NCBI RefSeq assembly: GCF_900112585.1
Contig: NZ_FOLY01000002.1
Location: forward strand, 620,001-684,000
DNA from: Kushneria avicenniae
GTDB lineage: Bacteria > Pseudomonadota > Gammaproteobacteria > Pseudomonadales > Halomonadaceae
Length of the DNA: 64,000 nucleotides
Direction of reading: 5' to 3'
Of this stretch, positions 47,510-57,440 are shown piece after piece. Each line of letters opens with the position of its first letter. Within the stretch, counting starts at the first letter, position 1. A program made the position numbers and the translations under genes. Under the pieces are notes generated by a model that saw only the letters and a program-made list of their open reading frames with translations, did not search any database and was not told where the DNA came from.

Positions 47510-48290
47510 ACTCCTCGGCATGAACGCCAACAAGCCGGTTGAGACCGGCTTCAGCTGGCGTGGTTTCAAGCATCGAGGTGGCGTTAATGGTCCTCATCGA
47601 GACGGTTTCGGGGTCGGCTTTTATCGCCGCGATGGCTATCACGACTTCCATGATGTGCGCGCGTCCGTTGAATCACCGCTGGCAGATCTGCTTGGGCAGG
47701 ACAATATTCCGGCGCTGATCATGCTGGGGCATTTGCGTCAGGCCAATGAAGGCAGCGTTGAAATCCGCAATACCTATCCGTTCACTCAGGCCATGAAAGG
47801 GCGCCGCTGGTGCTACACCATGCAGGGGCAGCTTGAGGAGTTCGAGGTGCTTGAACTCTCCGGCCGATTCACACCGCTGGGGACTACCGACGGTGAACAC
47901 GTCTTCTGCTGGCTGATGGATCAACTGTGGCAGGCAGAATGTGACGATGTCTCCGGCGTATGCGAGCTGCTGCGCCAGTGCGGCGATCGACTGTCACGGA
48001 TGGGTGTTTTCAACATGATGCTCAGCGACGGTCGGACGCTTTATACCTACTGCAGCAAAAAGATGTGCTGGCTGACGAGACGCGCGCCCTTTGGCACCGT
48101 GACGTCACTGGACAGCGGTGAGCATATCGACCTTGAGGCGCATTGCGACAGCGATACGGTTTATACCCTGCTGGCCACGACCCCGCTGACCAGCGAGTCG
48201 GACTGGCAGGACATGCATCCTGGTGAAGCAATGGCCTTTTGCAATGGCGAGCGGTGTGATGTGAGCTCACCGGAAGCCGTACTGGCCTGA
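47502..48290 (+). CDS. yafJ: Class II glutamine amidotransferase (YafJ-like)
   Basis: A 262-residue Ntn-type amidotransferase. The GTG start at 47502 is required: it puts the nucleophile Cys at residue 2 (M-C-E-L-L-G-M-N), and AGGAGAG lies six bases before it inside the VWA gene. Seen segments are GGVNGPHRDGFGVGFYRR near 27 and GHLRQANEGSVEIRNTYPF near 75. The glutamine-side fold is complete but there is no synthase domain, so the acceptor reaction is unknown. E. coli YafJ is 255 residues. It ends at a terminator shared with cysK. Confidence 0.88.
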   Translation: MCELLGMNANKPVETGFSWRGFKHRGGVNGPHRDGFGVGFYRRDGYHDFHDVRASVESPLADLLGQDNIPALIMLGHLRQANEGSVEIRNTYPFTQAMKGRRWCYTMQGQLEEFEVLELSGRFTPLGTTDGEHVFCWLMDQLWQAECDDVSGVCELLRQCGDRLSRMGVFNMMLSDGRTLYTYCSKKMCWLTRRAPFGTVTSLDSGEHIDLEAHCDSDTVYTLLATTPLTSESDWQDMHPGEAMAFCNGERCDVSSPEAVLA

Positions 48291-48321
48291 TCCTCACGAA
48301 GCATTGATAACCTTTTAAATA

Positions 48322-48362
48322 TTAAAACGCCGCAAACATCAGAAGTGTCTGCGGCGTTTCTG
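48322..48362 (+). terminator. Bidirectional terminator between yafJ and cysK
   Basis: A 10-bp stem aaacgccgca with tgcggcgttt and a 15-base loop; on the minus strand it is followed by TTTTAATATTT. Confidence 0.85.
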
Positions 48363-48380
48363 GCAGTCATTGCACGTCTG

Positions 48381-49349
48381 TCAGCTCAGTTCTTCTTCGG
48401 TGAACATGCCCTCAAAAAGAGCGGTGGAGAGATAGCGCTCCCCGCTGTCAGGCAGGATCACGGCAATGGACTTGTCCCGGTAGGCCGGGTCTTCGGCCAG
48501 ACGCAGGGCGGCGACCATGGCCGCGCCGCAGGAGATGCCGACCAGCATGCCTTCCTCGCTCATCAGACGACGCGCCATGGCCATGGCCTCTTCGCTGCTG
48601 ACGGCTTCCACCTGATCGACAATGTCCAGATCAAGGTTGGCCGGAATGAAATTGGCGCCAATGCCCTGAATCCTGTGGCCGGCGGGTGTCAGATCCTCAC
48701 CACGCAAACGCTGACCGATAATGGGCGATTCAAGCGGCTCGACGGCCACACTGTGCAGGGCCTTGCCCTTCGTGGTCTCGAAATAGCGGGAAATGCCGGT
48801 AATGGTGCCGCCGGTACCGACGCCGGCCACCAGCACATCCAGATCCCCTTCGGTGGCGTCCCAGAGTTCTGGTCCGGTGGTCTTTTCGTGAATTTCGGGG
48901 TTGGCGGGGTTTTCAAACTGGGCCGGCATGAAATAGCGCTCGGGCTCGGCATCGCGCAGTTCGGTGGCGCGTTCGACGGCGCCTTTCATGCCGCGGGCCG
49001 GTTCGGTCAGCACCAGCTCGGCGCCCAGTGCCTTGAGGACCTTGCGACGCTCGATGCTCATCGACGCGGGCATGGTCAGCTTGACCTTATAACCGCGGGC
49101 GGCGCCCACAAAGGCAAGTGCAATGCCGGTATTGCCGGAAGTGGGCTCGATGATCTCCATGCCGGGTTTGAGCACGCCCCGCTTTTCGGCGTCCCAGATC
49201 ATGTTGGCACCGATACGGCACTTGACCGACAGCGCCGGGTTGCGTGACTCAAGCTTGGCGTACACGCGAGGATGGTCGGTCAGGTGTCTGACCCGAACCA
49301 GTGGTGTCTGCCCGATTGCCTGGGAGTTGTCTTCCAGAATCCTGCTCAT
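48381..49349 (-). CDS. cysK: Cysteine synthase A (O-acetylserine sulfhydrylase)
   Basis: Makes cysteine from O-acetylserine and sulfide with PLP. The 322 residues follow E. coli CysK (323) closely: the PLP lysine K43 in [32 protein letters not shown] near 69, and [11 protein letters not shown] near 155. Because it has the CysK-type [14 protein letters not shown] sequence rather than CysM features, isozyme A is the better call. ATG 49349 has GGAG six bases upstream. cysB and cysH lie 12-14 kb away; CysB control is expected from the family. Confidence 0.95.
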   Translation of the reverse strand: MSRILEDNSQAIGQTPLVRVRHLTDHPRVYAKLESRNPALSVKCRIGANMIWDAEKRGVLKPGMEIIEPTSGNTGIALAFVGAARGYKVKLTMPASMSIERRKVLKALGAELVLTEPARGMKGAVERATELRDAEPERYFMPAQFENPANPEIHEKTTGPELWDATEGDLDVLVAGVGTGGTITGISRYFETTKGKALHSVAVEPLESPIIGQRLRGEDLTPAGHRIQGIGANFIPANLDLDIVDQVEAVSSEEAMAMARRLMSEEGMLVGISCGAAMVAALRLAEDPAYRDKSIAVILPDSGERYLSTALFEGMFTEEELS

Positions 49350-49529
49350 TGCATGCTCCGTGTCAATGAACTGCCTGAAGGGCAGCAAGGGGTTGGTTCT
49401 ATTGTGTCGAGGGCCGAGGGCGCCGTCGAGTCCTGAAGCATTCGTTCGGTTGGCGGGCTTTCATGCTATTTTAGGGTCTTTCCATGAAACGGTATTTGGC
49501 CGCAGGCGCCATGATGATCGGGAGAGGGC

Positions 49530-51215
49530 ATGAGCGATACGACAACAGCACCGGCAATGCTTGAAGGGCCCGCACTCGAAAAGGATGACGATTACCGCTC
49601 CATTCTCGATGTGTTTGAAAGGGCCTGTACGCAATATGCCGAGCGTCCTGCCTTTACCTGCATGGGAAGCACTCTGACCTACGCTCGCATGAAGGACCTG
49701 GTCGATCGCTTTGCATACTGGATCGAATCGCAGACGGATATGGCGCCCGGCGATCGTCTGGCGATCGTGCTGCCCAATCTTCTGCAGTACCCGGTGGCCG
49801 TTTTCGGTGCCCTTAAGGCCGGGCTGGTGGTCGTCAATACCAACCCGCTGTATACCGCCGACGAGATGCATCATCAGTTTGAAGATGCCGGCGTCACCGG
49901 GGTGGTGGTCTTTGCCCATATGGCCCACAAGCTGGAGACGGTGCTCAAGCGTCTGACGATTGCGCATGTGATCGTGACCGAGGTGGCGGATCTTCACCCC
50001 TGGCCGTCGCGTCTCAAGTACAATCTCGGCGCTCGCTATATTGCCCGCCAGGTGCCGAGCTATCATCTGCCCGACGCTGTCTCGATGCGTCAGATTCTGA
50101 AACACAAGGGGCCGGTGACTCAGGACCGCCGGGGCCGCGATGATGATCTGGCCATTCTTCAATATACCGGCGGCACAACAGGGACGCCCAAGGGCGCCAT
50201 GCTCTCTCACGCCAATCTCGTGGCCAATATGCGCCAGACCGGGGAGGTGCTGGGCAGTGCCGTGATCCGTGGTCATGAAACCATCATTGCGCCGCTGCCG
50301 GTCTATCACATCTATACCTTCACCGTGAACTGCATGTTCGGCTGTGAAACCGGCAACCACAGCGTGCTTATTCCCAATCCCAAGGATATCGACGGCTTCG
50401 TCAAAACGCTGGCGAAATACCCTTTTTCCGCTTTCATCGGGCTCAATACGCTGTTTGCCGCCCTGTGCCGGCGCGATGACTTCAAAAAGCTGGATTTCAG
50501 CCATCTCAAGCTCAGTGTTTCCGGTGGCATGGCGCTCAATACCACTACGGCCAGTCGCTGGCAGGAGATCACCGGCTCTGCCGTGCTGGAAGGCTACGGC
50601 ATGACCGAGACATCGCCGGTGGTGTGCGTCAATCCGCCCGACCGGATTCAGCCTGGCGCGATCGGCCGGCCGGTGGCCGGTACCCGGTTGCAGGTGCTCG
50701 ATGACAACGACCGGCCGCTGGGTTATGACACTCCCGGAGAGCTGTGCGTGCAGGGGCCGCAGGTCATGAAGGGCTACTGGAATCTGCCCGAGGAGACGGC
50801 CAGAACCCTTTCCGAGGATGGCTGGGTCCGGTCGGGAGATATTGCCGTGCTGCAACGTGACGGCTTTGTGCGCATCGTGGATCGCAAGAAGGACATGATC
50901 GTCAGCTCGGGCTTCAATGTATATCCCAATGAGGTCGAGGACGTTCTTCTGCGTCACGAGGATGTTCATGAGGCGGCGATCATTGGCGTCCCGGACGAGG
51001 ACTGCGGCGAAAGCGTGGTGGCATTTATTGTGCCGCGAAACGGCGCCAGTCTTGATGCCAATGCCCTGAAACAGTGGTGCCGGCGCGAGCTGACCGGTTA
51101 CAAGGTGCCAAGGCGTTTCGAGTTTCGCGACCAGCTGCCACGCAGCAATGTCGGCAAGGTGCTGCGTCGCGCCCTGCGCGACGAGCTGGCCGATAACGGC
51201 GAGTCAAAACGGTAG
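49530..51215 (+). CDS. fadD: Long-chain fatty acid-CoA ligase
   Basis: Activates imported fatty acids to acyl-CoA with ATP for beta-oxidation. The 561 residues match E. coli FadD (561). The AMP-binding motif ILQYTGGTTGTPKGAM is near 208-223, EGYGMTETSPVV near 355, and the fatty-acid signature DGWVRSGDIAVLQRDGFVRI with DRKKDMIVSSGFNVYPNEVE near 430-468. GGGAGAGGGC precedes the start. It is monocistronic, diverging from cysK. Other fad genes are not seen. Confidence 0.92.
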   Translation: MSDTTTAPAMLEGPALEKDDDYRSILDVFERACTQYAERPAFTCMGSTLTYARMKDLVDRFAYWIESQTDMAPGDRLAIVLPNLLQYPVAVFGALKAGLVVVNTNPLYTADEMHHQFEDAGVTGVVVFAHMAHKLETVLKRLTIAHVIVTEVADLHPWPSRLKYNLGARYIARQVPSYHLPDAVSMRQILKHKGPVTQDRRGRDDDLAILQYTGGTTGTPKGAMLSHANLVANMRQTGEVLGSAVIRGHETIIAPLPVYHIYTFTVNCMFGCETGNHSVLIPNPKDIDGFVKTLAKYPFSAFIGLNTLFAALCRRDDFKKLDFSHLKLSVSGGMALNTTTASRWQEITGSAVLEGYGMTETSPVVCVNPPDRIQPGAIGRPVAGTRLQVLDDNDRPLGYDTPGELCVQGPQVMKGYWNLPEETARTLSEDGWVRSGDIAVLQRDGFVRIVDRKKDMIVSSGFNVYPNEVEDVLLRHEDVHEAAIIGVPDEDCGESVVAFIVPRNGASLDANALKQWCRRELTGYKVPRRFEFRDQLPRSNVGKVLRRALRDELADNGESKR

Positions 51216-51295
51216 CATGCGCCTCGGGCCCGTTGGCTGCCGGCCCCTGATTGGCGCTACAATACAGGCCTGTTGATGGACCACTTTTCTCTTTG

Positions 51296-51321
51296 ACGGC
51301 CATGGCGGATGCCATGGCCGT
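51296..51321 (+). terminator. Hairpin between fadD and hrpA
   Basis: An 11-bp stem (acggccatggc with gccatggccgt) and GGAT loop, without a T run. Possibly a weak terminator or a leader structure of hrpA. Confidence 0.3.
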
Positions 51322-51363
51322 TGTCACTACCGCCCCGGCGGTTTCAAGGATCCAGAGGGTAGC

Positions 51364-54300
51364 TTGAGCGATAACGTGACTTACTCTGGTGAGTCGGCGC
51401 AGGAGGCGCTTGAATCCCTGCGTCGCCGCCTCGATGACGCGCTGATCAGTGATGCCACAGCGCAGCGGCAGCGACTGGACCGGCTGACCGGCCGCATTCG
51501 ACGTGGCCAGCCCGTGGACAAGGCACTCAAGGATATCGATGCCCGGCTGACACGCTCGTTGGCGCTTGTGCAGGGGCGCCGTGAGCAGCCCGTCACGCTC
51601 GACTATCCGTCGGAACTGCCGGTTGCCGAGCGTCGTAACGACATTTTAGAGGCCATTCGTGATCATCAGGTCGTGGTCGTGGCGGGCGAGACCGGTTCCG
51701 GCAAGACGACCCAGCTGCCCAAGATCTGTCTCGAGCTTGGACTCGGTGTGCGCGGTGTCATCGGCCATACCCAGCCGCGCCGGCTGGCGGCCCGCAGCGT
51801 GGCGCAGCGTCTGGCCCAGGAGACAGATACCGCACTGGGAGGCGCCGTCGGGTATCAGGTGCGCTTTACCGACCAGACCGAGGCGACCACACGGGTCAAG
51901 CTGATGACCGACGGTATTCTGCTGGCCGAAACCCAGCACGATCCGCAGCTTCTGCGCTATGACGCGATCATTATCGATGAGGCGCACGAGCGCAGTCTCA
52001 ATATCGATTTCTTGATGGGCTATCTCAAGCGGCTGCTGGCGGATCGCCCTGATCTCAAGGTCATCATTACCTCGGCGACTATCGATGTGGATCGCTTCTC
52101 GCGCCACTTCGGCCAGCATCACGATGATGGCACCGTTACGCCGACGCCGGTCATCGAGGTGTCCGGACGGACCTATCCGGTGGAGACGCACTATCGTCCG
52201 CTGGTGCGCGACGAGGAGGAGGAAGATGACCGGACGCTGCAGGAAGGCATCGTGGCCGCGGTCGAGGAGGTCGAGCGCATCGAGCGTGAAAAACGCTGGT
52301 ATACCGGTCCGCGCGATATCCTGATCTTTCTGCCCGGTGAGCGTGAAATCCGTGAGACCGCCGATACGCTCCGTCGGCTTGAACTACGCGACACCGAAGT
52401 GCTGCCGCTATATGCGCGGCTTTCCAATAGCGAGCAGAATCGGGTATTTGCACCGCATACCGGACGACGCATCGTGCTGTCGACCAACGTGGCGGAAACG
52501 TCGCTGACCGTTCCCGGCATTCGCTACGTGATCGACCCTGGGCTGGTACGTATCAGCCGCTACAGCTATCGCGCCAAGGTGCAGCGCCTGCCGATCGAAC
52601 CGATCAGTCAGGCCAGCGCCGACCAGCGCCGCGGGCGCTGCGGTCGTATCGCCGAGGGCGTATGTATCCGCCTTTACAGCGAAGAAGATTATCTGTCGCG
52701 TCCGGCCTATACCGAGCCCGAGATTCAGCGTACCAATCTGGCCTCGGTCATTCTCTCCATGCTGTCGCTGGGGCTTGGTGATATCGGCAGGTTCCCCTTT
52801 GTCGACGCCCCTGACAGCCGTTTTATCAAGGATGGCTTTCGACTGCTCTTTGAGCTGGGCGCCGTGGACGAGCGTCAGCACCTGACCAGAACCGGACGTC
52901 AGCTGGCACGGCTGCCGATCGACCCGCGACTGGCACGCATGGTGCTGGCCGCCAGCGAGTTCGGCAGCCTGCGCGAGACGCTGATCGTGGTCAGCGCACT
53001 CTCCATTCAGGACCCGCGGGAGCGCCCTGCGGACAAGCGTGACGCCGCCGATCAGAAACATCGCCAGTGGCTGGACAAGGATTCCGACTTCACTGCCTGG
53101 ATCAATCTGTGGCAGGGGTTTGAGGCCAGTCGCGCCGAGCTTTCGGGCAACCAGCTGCGGCGCTGGTGTCGCGATAACTACCTGAGTTATCTGCGCCTGC
53201 GCGAATGGCACGATACCTATCGTCAGCTCAAGCAGCTGACCCGCGAACTCTCATTGGTCGAAAACGAGGGCGAGCCCGATCTTCCCCGGCTGCATCAGGC
53301 GCTCTTGACCGGGCTTTTGTCCAATCTGGGCCTTCATGCTGCCTCCGACAAGGAGCCCCGGGAGTACCTGGGGGCGCGTAACCGCAAGTTCATGATCCAC
53401 CCGGGCTCCGGCCTTGCCAAACGCAAGCCCAAATGGATCATGGCCGGCGAAATGGTGGAGACCACGCGCCTGTTTGCTCGTCAGGTGGCGGGCATCCGTC
53501 CTGAATGGATCGAGCCGCTGGCGACGCATCTGACCAAACGCAGCTACAGCGAGCCGCACTGGGAGATGAAGCGCGCCCAGGTCGTGGCGTACGAGCAAGT
53601 CACCCTGTTCGGGCTGCCTGTCGTGGCCCGGCGCAAGGTCCACTATGGACCCATTGCGCCCGAGGAGTCCCGCGAACTGTTTATACGCCATGCGCTGGTG
53701 GAGGGGCAGTTCCAGACGAAGGGCGCGTTTTTCGAGCACAACCGCGCGCTGATCGAGGAGGTCGAGGATCTCGAGGACCGAGCCCGTCGTCGCGACATCA
53801 TGGTCGACGAGCAGACGCTGTTTGAATTTTATGAGGCGCGTCTTCCGGCCGATATCTACAACGGCAAGAGTTTCGAGCGGTGGCGCCGCCACGCTGAACA
53901 GCACGACAGCAGCATCCTGTTTCTTGACCGTGAGACCCTGCTGGCGCGTGAAGCCAGTGAAGTGACGGTCGAGCAGTATCCCGATACGCTCGAGTTGAGC
54001 TATCAGGGGGGCGGCATTCGCTATCCGCTCTCGTATCACTTTGCACCCAACGAGCCCGACGACGGCGTTACCGTGACGGTGCCGGCCTCGATGCTCTCCA
54101 CTCTGCCCGGGGAGCGCCTTGAGTGGCTGGTGCCGGGGCTTCGGCGCGACAAGGTGATCGCGCTGATGAAATCACTGCCCAAGCAGTATCGCCGCCAGGT
54201 GGTGCCGATTCCCGACTGGGCGGATGCGGCGCTATCGGCGCTGACGCCGGGCAGTGTGCCGCTGACTGCGGCGCTGGCCGAGTTTCTGCGTCAGAAGACT

Positions 54301-55347
54301 GGTATCCGGCTGGGGGCAGAAGAGTGGCGCTCCGAGCAGCTGCCGGTGCATCTGATCATGAATATCCGGGTGGTGGATCATGACGGCCACGTGCTGGGTG
54401 AAGGGCGCGATCTGAATGCCCTGATCGAGCGCTTTGAGCGTGAGGCCGAAGCGGGTACTCGCGCCATGGCCGGTGATGCGCTGTCGCAGCAGGGGCTGAC
54501 GCAGTTTCCGCAGGGGCAGCTGCCGCAGTCCCACGTTCGTGATCAGGCCGGCATTCGCGTCGAGGCCTGGCCGGCGCTGGTGGATGAGGGCGACACGCTG
54601 GGCGTGACGCTTTTTGACCATCCCGACAAGGCGCACGAGCAGCATCGACATGGCATCAAACGTCTGGCCATGCGCCGTCTGCCGGATCAGGTTCGCTTCC
54701 TGGCGCGGGATCTGCCCGGTCTTGAGCGCTGTGTTCTGCTCTATGCCAATGTCGGTACGCGGCGGGATTTGATAGATGATGTCATCGAGGCCGTGTTCTT
54801 GAAGGTGTTCGCCTTTGACCCGCTACCTCGGGACCAGGCAGCTTTCGAGACGCGTCTTGAGCGCGAGCGTTCGCAGGTGCATGAGACGGCCGAGGCACTG
54901 GTGGCCCTGCTGGAGCGTATTCTCAAGCGGCATCTGGAGGTCAGCAAGGCGCTCAAGGGGCGCGTGGCTTTCAATCTGGCCCTGAGCTGGAGTGATGTGC
55001 GTGCCCAGATGCAGCGGCTGGTGTATCCGGGGTTTGTCAGCGCCGCCGGCGAGTGGCTGGCGCAGTATCCCCGCTATCTGGAAGCGGCACAGATTCGACT
55101 CGAAAAGGCGCCGCGAGAGGTGCGTCGCGACCAGCTGTCGATGGAAGAGGTCAACGAGTTTCAGCGTCGGCTTGATGAGCGACGCCATAAAACCGGGGCG
55201 CCCTCTGTTCAGGATCAGGCGCTGGAAACGTTCGGCTGGTGGCTTGAAGAACTACGGGTATCGCTTTTCGCCCAGCAGCTGGGAACGCTGGCACCGGTGT
55301 CGGCCAAGCGCCTGGAGCGTCAGTGGCAGGAGATTACCGCTTCCTGA
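51364..55347 (+). CDS. hrpA: ATP-dependent RNA helicase HrpA
   Basis: A 1,327-residue DEAH-box helicase (E. coli 1,300) linked to mRNA and stalled-ribosome processing. Walker A is AGETGSGKTTQLPKI near 108-122, the DEAH box is IIIDEAHERSLNIDFLMG near 201-218, SAT follows near 238, and motif VI QRRGRCGRIAEG lies near 420. The helicase-associated and OB domains and a C-terminal HrpA-specific region (after about 800) complete the family layout. The start is TTG 51364 with GAGGG upstream; a GTG 12 bases later is an alternative. Confidence 0.95.
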   Translation: MSDNVTYSGESAQEALESLRRRLDDALISDATAQRQRLDRLTGRIRRGQPVDKALKDIDARLTRSLALVQGRREQPVTLDYPSELPVAERRNDILEAIRDHQVVVVAGETGSGKTTQLPKICLELGLGVRGVIGHTQPRRLAARSVAQRLAQETDTALGGAVGYQVRFTDQTEATTRVKLMTDGILLAETQHDPQLLRYDAIIIDEAHERSLNIDFLMGYLKRLLADRPDLKVIITSATIDVDRFSRHFGQHHDDGTVTPTPVIEVSGRTYPVETHYRPLVRDEEEEDDRTLQEGIVAAVEEVERIEREKRWYTGPRDILIFLPGEREIRETADTLRRLELRDTEVLPLYARLSNSEQNRVFAPHTGRRIVLSTNVAETSLTVPGIRYVIDPGLVRISRYSYRAKVQRLPIEPISQASADQRRGRCGRIAEGVCIRLYSEEDYLSRPAYTEPEIQRTNLASVILSMLSLGLGDIGRFPFVDAPDSRFIKDGFRLLFELGAVDERQHLTRTGRQLARLPIDPRLARMVLAASEFGSLRETLIVVSALSIQDPRERPADKRDAADQKHRQWLDKDSDFTAWINLWQGFEASRAELSGNQLRRWCRDNYLSYLRLREWHDTYRQLKQLTRELSLVENEGEPDLPRLHQALLTGLLSNLGLHAASDKEPREYLGARNRKFMIHPGSGLAKRKPKWIMAGEMVETTRLFARQVAGIRPEWIEPLATHLTKRSYSEPHWEMKRAQVVAYEQVTLFGLPVVARRKVHYGPIAPEESRELFIRHALVEGQFQTKGAFFEHNRALIEEVEDLEDRARRRDIMVDEQTLFEFYEARLPADIYNGKSFERWRRHAEQHDSSILFLDRETLLAREASEVTVEQYPDTLELSYQGGGIRYPLSYHFAPNEPDDGVTVTVPASMLSTLPGERLEWLVPGLRRDKVIALMKSLPKQYRRQVVPIPDWADAALSALTPGSVPLTAALAEFLRQKTGIRLGAEEWRSEQLPVHLIMNIRVVDHDGHVLGEGRDLNALIERFEREAEAGTRAMAGDALSQQGLTQFPQGQLPQSHVRDQAGIRVEAWPALVDEGDTLGVTLFDHPDKAHEQHRHGIKRLAMRRLPDQVRFLARDLPGLERCVLLYANVGTRRDLIDDVIEAVFLKVFAFDPLPRDQAAFETRLERERSQVHETAEALVALLERILKRHLEVSKALKGRVAFNLALSWSDVRAQMQRLVYPGFVSAAGEWLAQYPRYLEAAQIRLEKAPREVRRDQLSMEEVNEFQRRLDERRHKTGAPSVQDQALETFGWWLEELRVSLFAQQLGTLAPVSAKRLERQWQEITAS

Positions 55348-55524
55348 CTCTGGACTGATGATCGATAGGCTGTACAGTGACCTGAAATCGGCTGACAATG
55401 CGGCGTCATAATGCTTTGCGCGCTATCAATCAGGCCGGTGGATAACAGCAGGGATCGGTCGCTGCAATACAATACGATGCAGTGTTCTTTCATGCTGCAG
55501 ACAAAAGAGGGACAGGGTGAACGA

Positions 55525-56265
55525 ATGAAAACATGGACGAATATTGCTGCGACAACCCTTGCCTGTGTCACGCTGGCAGGCTGTGCCGGTACGCAGACAC
55601 AGGACAGCAATCCCCAGGACCCCTGGGAGGGCTTCAACCGCGGGGTATATTCCTTTAACGACACGCTGGATCGTTACGCGCTCAAGCCGGTCGCTCAAGG
55701 CTATGACTACATCACGCCGACACCGGTTCAGGAAGGCGTTGGCAACTTCTTCTCCAACCTGGGGGAAATCAGCAACTCCTTCAACAGCCTGTTGCAGTGG
55801 AAGCTGACCAATGCGGGCACGTCCATCGGGCGTCTGCTGATCAACACGACCCTGGGGCTGGGTGGTTTCCTCGATCCGGCCACGCGGATGGGCATTGACA
55901 AACAGGATGAAGACTTCGGTCAGACGCTGGCGGTCTGGGGCGTAGGGTCAGGACCCTATCTGGTACTGCCTTTCCTCGGGCCAAGCACGGTACGCGATAC
56001 CGCCGGCCTGCCGGTGGACTGGTACACCGATCCGGTCACCTATGTTGATGATGACGTGACGCGCTGGAGCGTGCGCTTTATCGACCTGGTGCAGGCGCGC
56101 GCCTCACTGCTGGATCAGGAGAAGCTGATTCAGGGCGATCGGTATACGTTCATTCGTGATGCCTACCTGCAGCGCAGAGAATTTTTGATCAATGACGGCC
56201 GCTCCGGTGAAGATCCCTTCGCCAGTGACAACATCGAGTTCGATGACAGTGATTTTGCGGACTGA
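55525..56265 (+). CDS. mlaA: Outer-membrane lipoprotein MlaA (VacJ)
   Basis: Removes phospholipids from the outer leaflet of the outer membrane and hands them to the Mla system. The 246 residues start MKTWTNIAATTLACVTLAGC with lipobox cysteine C20. Family motifs NPQDPWEGFNRGVYSFNDTL near 29, GLGGFLDPATRMGI near 113 and LPFLGPSTVRDTAG near 150 are present. ATG 55525 is chosen over an in-frame upstream ATG at 55411 because of AGGGTGA and the signal peptide. The MlaBCDEF genes are not in the window. PldA at 28695-29600 serves the same lipid asymmetry. Confidence 0.95.
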   Translation: MKTWTNIAATTLACVTLAGCAGTQTQDSNPQDPWEGFNRGVYSFNDTLDRYALKPVAQGYDYITPTPVQEGVGNFFSNLGEISNSFNSLLQWKLTNAGTSIGRLLINTTLGLGGFLDPATRMGIDKQDEDFGQTLAVWGVGSGPYLVLPFLGPSTVRDTAGLPVDWYTDPVTYVDDDVTRWSVRFIDLVQARASLLDQEKLIQGDRYTFIRDAYLQRREFLINDGRSGEDPFASDNIEFDDSDFAD

Positions 56266-56297
56266 ATTTTTCAAATGACCATGGCAGAAAAGCGTTC

Positions 56298-57440
56298 ATG
56301 CCCGTAATCACGGATAGGATAGCGCTTGTCGATCAGCCTGGCGCACGTCGCGATGCGCTCCATCAGGCGCTGCTGGCGTGTGATCGATTCAGGCTGCTGG
56401 TCGCCGACGATATCGAGTCGCTGCCGGAGGGCCTTGATGGTCTGATCGTGCAGGCCGATATCGTGGCGGTCTCGCGCTGGCCGTCGCTGGCACAGCGTCT
56501 GCCGACGGTGGTTCTGTGCGATCACCGCGACAGTCAGAAGCTGCTGGCGGCGGTGGATGCCGGCATTCTGGATTACATGGTCGAGCCCGTGGGGCAGGAG
56601 GCGCTATTGACGCGCCTCATGCTCCGGGCAGTAGAGCGCTGGCGTGTTCAGACCTCGATGCTGCGTGACCGGGACCGTCTGGAACAGCTCAACGAGCAGC
56701 TTCAGACGCATCTGAGTACGCTGCGCACCGACCTTCAGGCCGGCGGACAGATTCAGCGGCGCCTGCAGCCGATGCCGTGTACCAGGCTTAACGGGATCGA
56801 GGGCGACTACTGGATGGCGCCTTCGCTGTACCTTTCAGGCGATTTTCTCGACTATCAGGCCCACGGCGAGCGTCACGTCCTGTTCTGTTTTGCCGATGTC
56901 GCCGGGCATGGGGCCTCGTCTGCCTTTGTGACGGTACTGCTCAAGGCGCTCTTTCAGCGCTGGCTGTCGCGCTGGAATGCGCGTCTGCCGGAGAACCTGC
57001 CGGCCAGATGGCTGGCACGACTCAATCGGGAGCTGCTGGATACCGGCGTTGGCAAGCATGCTGCCATCATGGTGGGCGTTATCGATTGCCATACCCGCGT
57101 CATGCATTACTCGCTGGGCGCCCAGATGCCCATGCCGATTCTTGCGACGAATGAGGGGGTACGTCAGCTCGAGGGAGAGGGGCCCGCCGTTGGCCTTTTC
57201 CCGGATGTCGAATATCCGACCTATCACTGCGAGCTGCCAGCGCAGTTCAGACTCTGGCTCTGTTCGGATGGCGTCTTTGACTGTCTGCCGGGCGACAATA
57301 TTGAAAGTCGGCTGTCGGCGCTGTGCGAGCACATCGGCAATGCAGAGAGCATCAGCGATCTGAAATCATCGCTGGCCCTGTCCGATGCCCTGCCGGACGA
57401 CATTACCTTTCTCACCCTGAGCGGTTTCAATGATGGATGA
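56298..57440 (+). CDS. Degenerate receiver with PP2C (SpoIIE) phosphatase, HsbR-like
   Basis: A 380-residue protein. Residues 1-115 have receiver-like folding (RIALVDQPGARRD, LPTVVLCDHRDS), but the usual lysine after beta-5 is replaced (DYMVEPV), so phosphorylation may be lost. A coiled segment about 120-150 leads to the PP2C domain with GDFLDY near 184, FADVAGHGASSAFV near 198, LWLCSDGVFDCL near 322 and PDDITFLTL near 365. Such enzymes dephosphorylate STAS antagonists. The next gene is a STAS protein overlapping by 11 bases, its likely substrate. This mirrors HsbR/HsbA of Pseudomonas. The start sits after a weak AAAAGCG signal. Confidence 0.85.
   Translation: MPVITDRIALVDQPGARRDALHQALLACDRFRLLVADDIESLPEGLDGLIVQADIVAVSRWPSLAQRLPTVVLCDHRDSQKLLAAVDAGILDYMVEPVGQEALLTRLMLRAVERWRVQTSMLRDRDRLEQLNEQLQTHLSTLRTDLQAGGQIQRRLQPMPCTRLNGIEGDYWMAPSLYLSGDFLDYQAHGERHVLFCFADVAGHGASSAFVTVLLKALFQRWLSRWNARLPENLPARWLARLNRELLDTGVGKHAAIMVGVIDCHTRVMHYSLGAQMPMPILATNEGVRQLEGEGPAVGLFPDVEYPTYHCELPAQFRLWLCSDGVFDCLPGDNIESRLSALCEHIGNAESISDLKSSLALSDALPDDITFLTLSGFNDG

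Noticed and set aside
48345-49247. 300-codon plus-strand frame opposite cysK
   Set aside because: It begins in the terminator and runs antisense to conserved cysK codons.
49461-50969. Long minus-strand open frame opposite fadD (502 codons)
   Set aside because: Antisense to the conserved fadD gene with no ribosome binding site or family resemblance.
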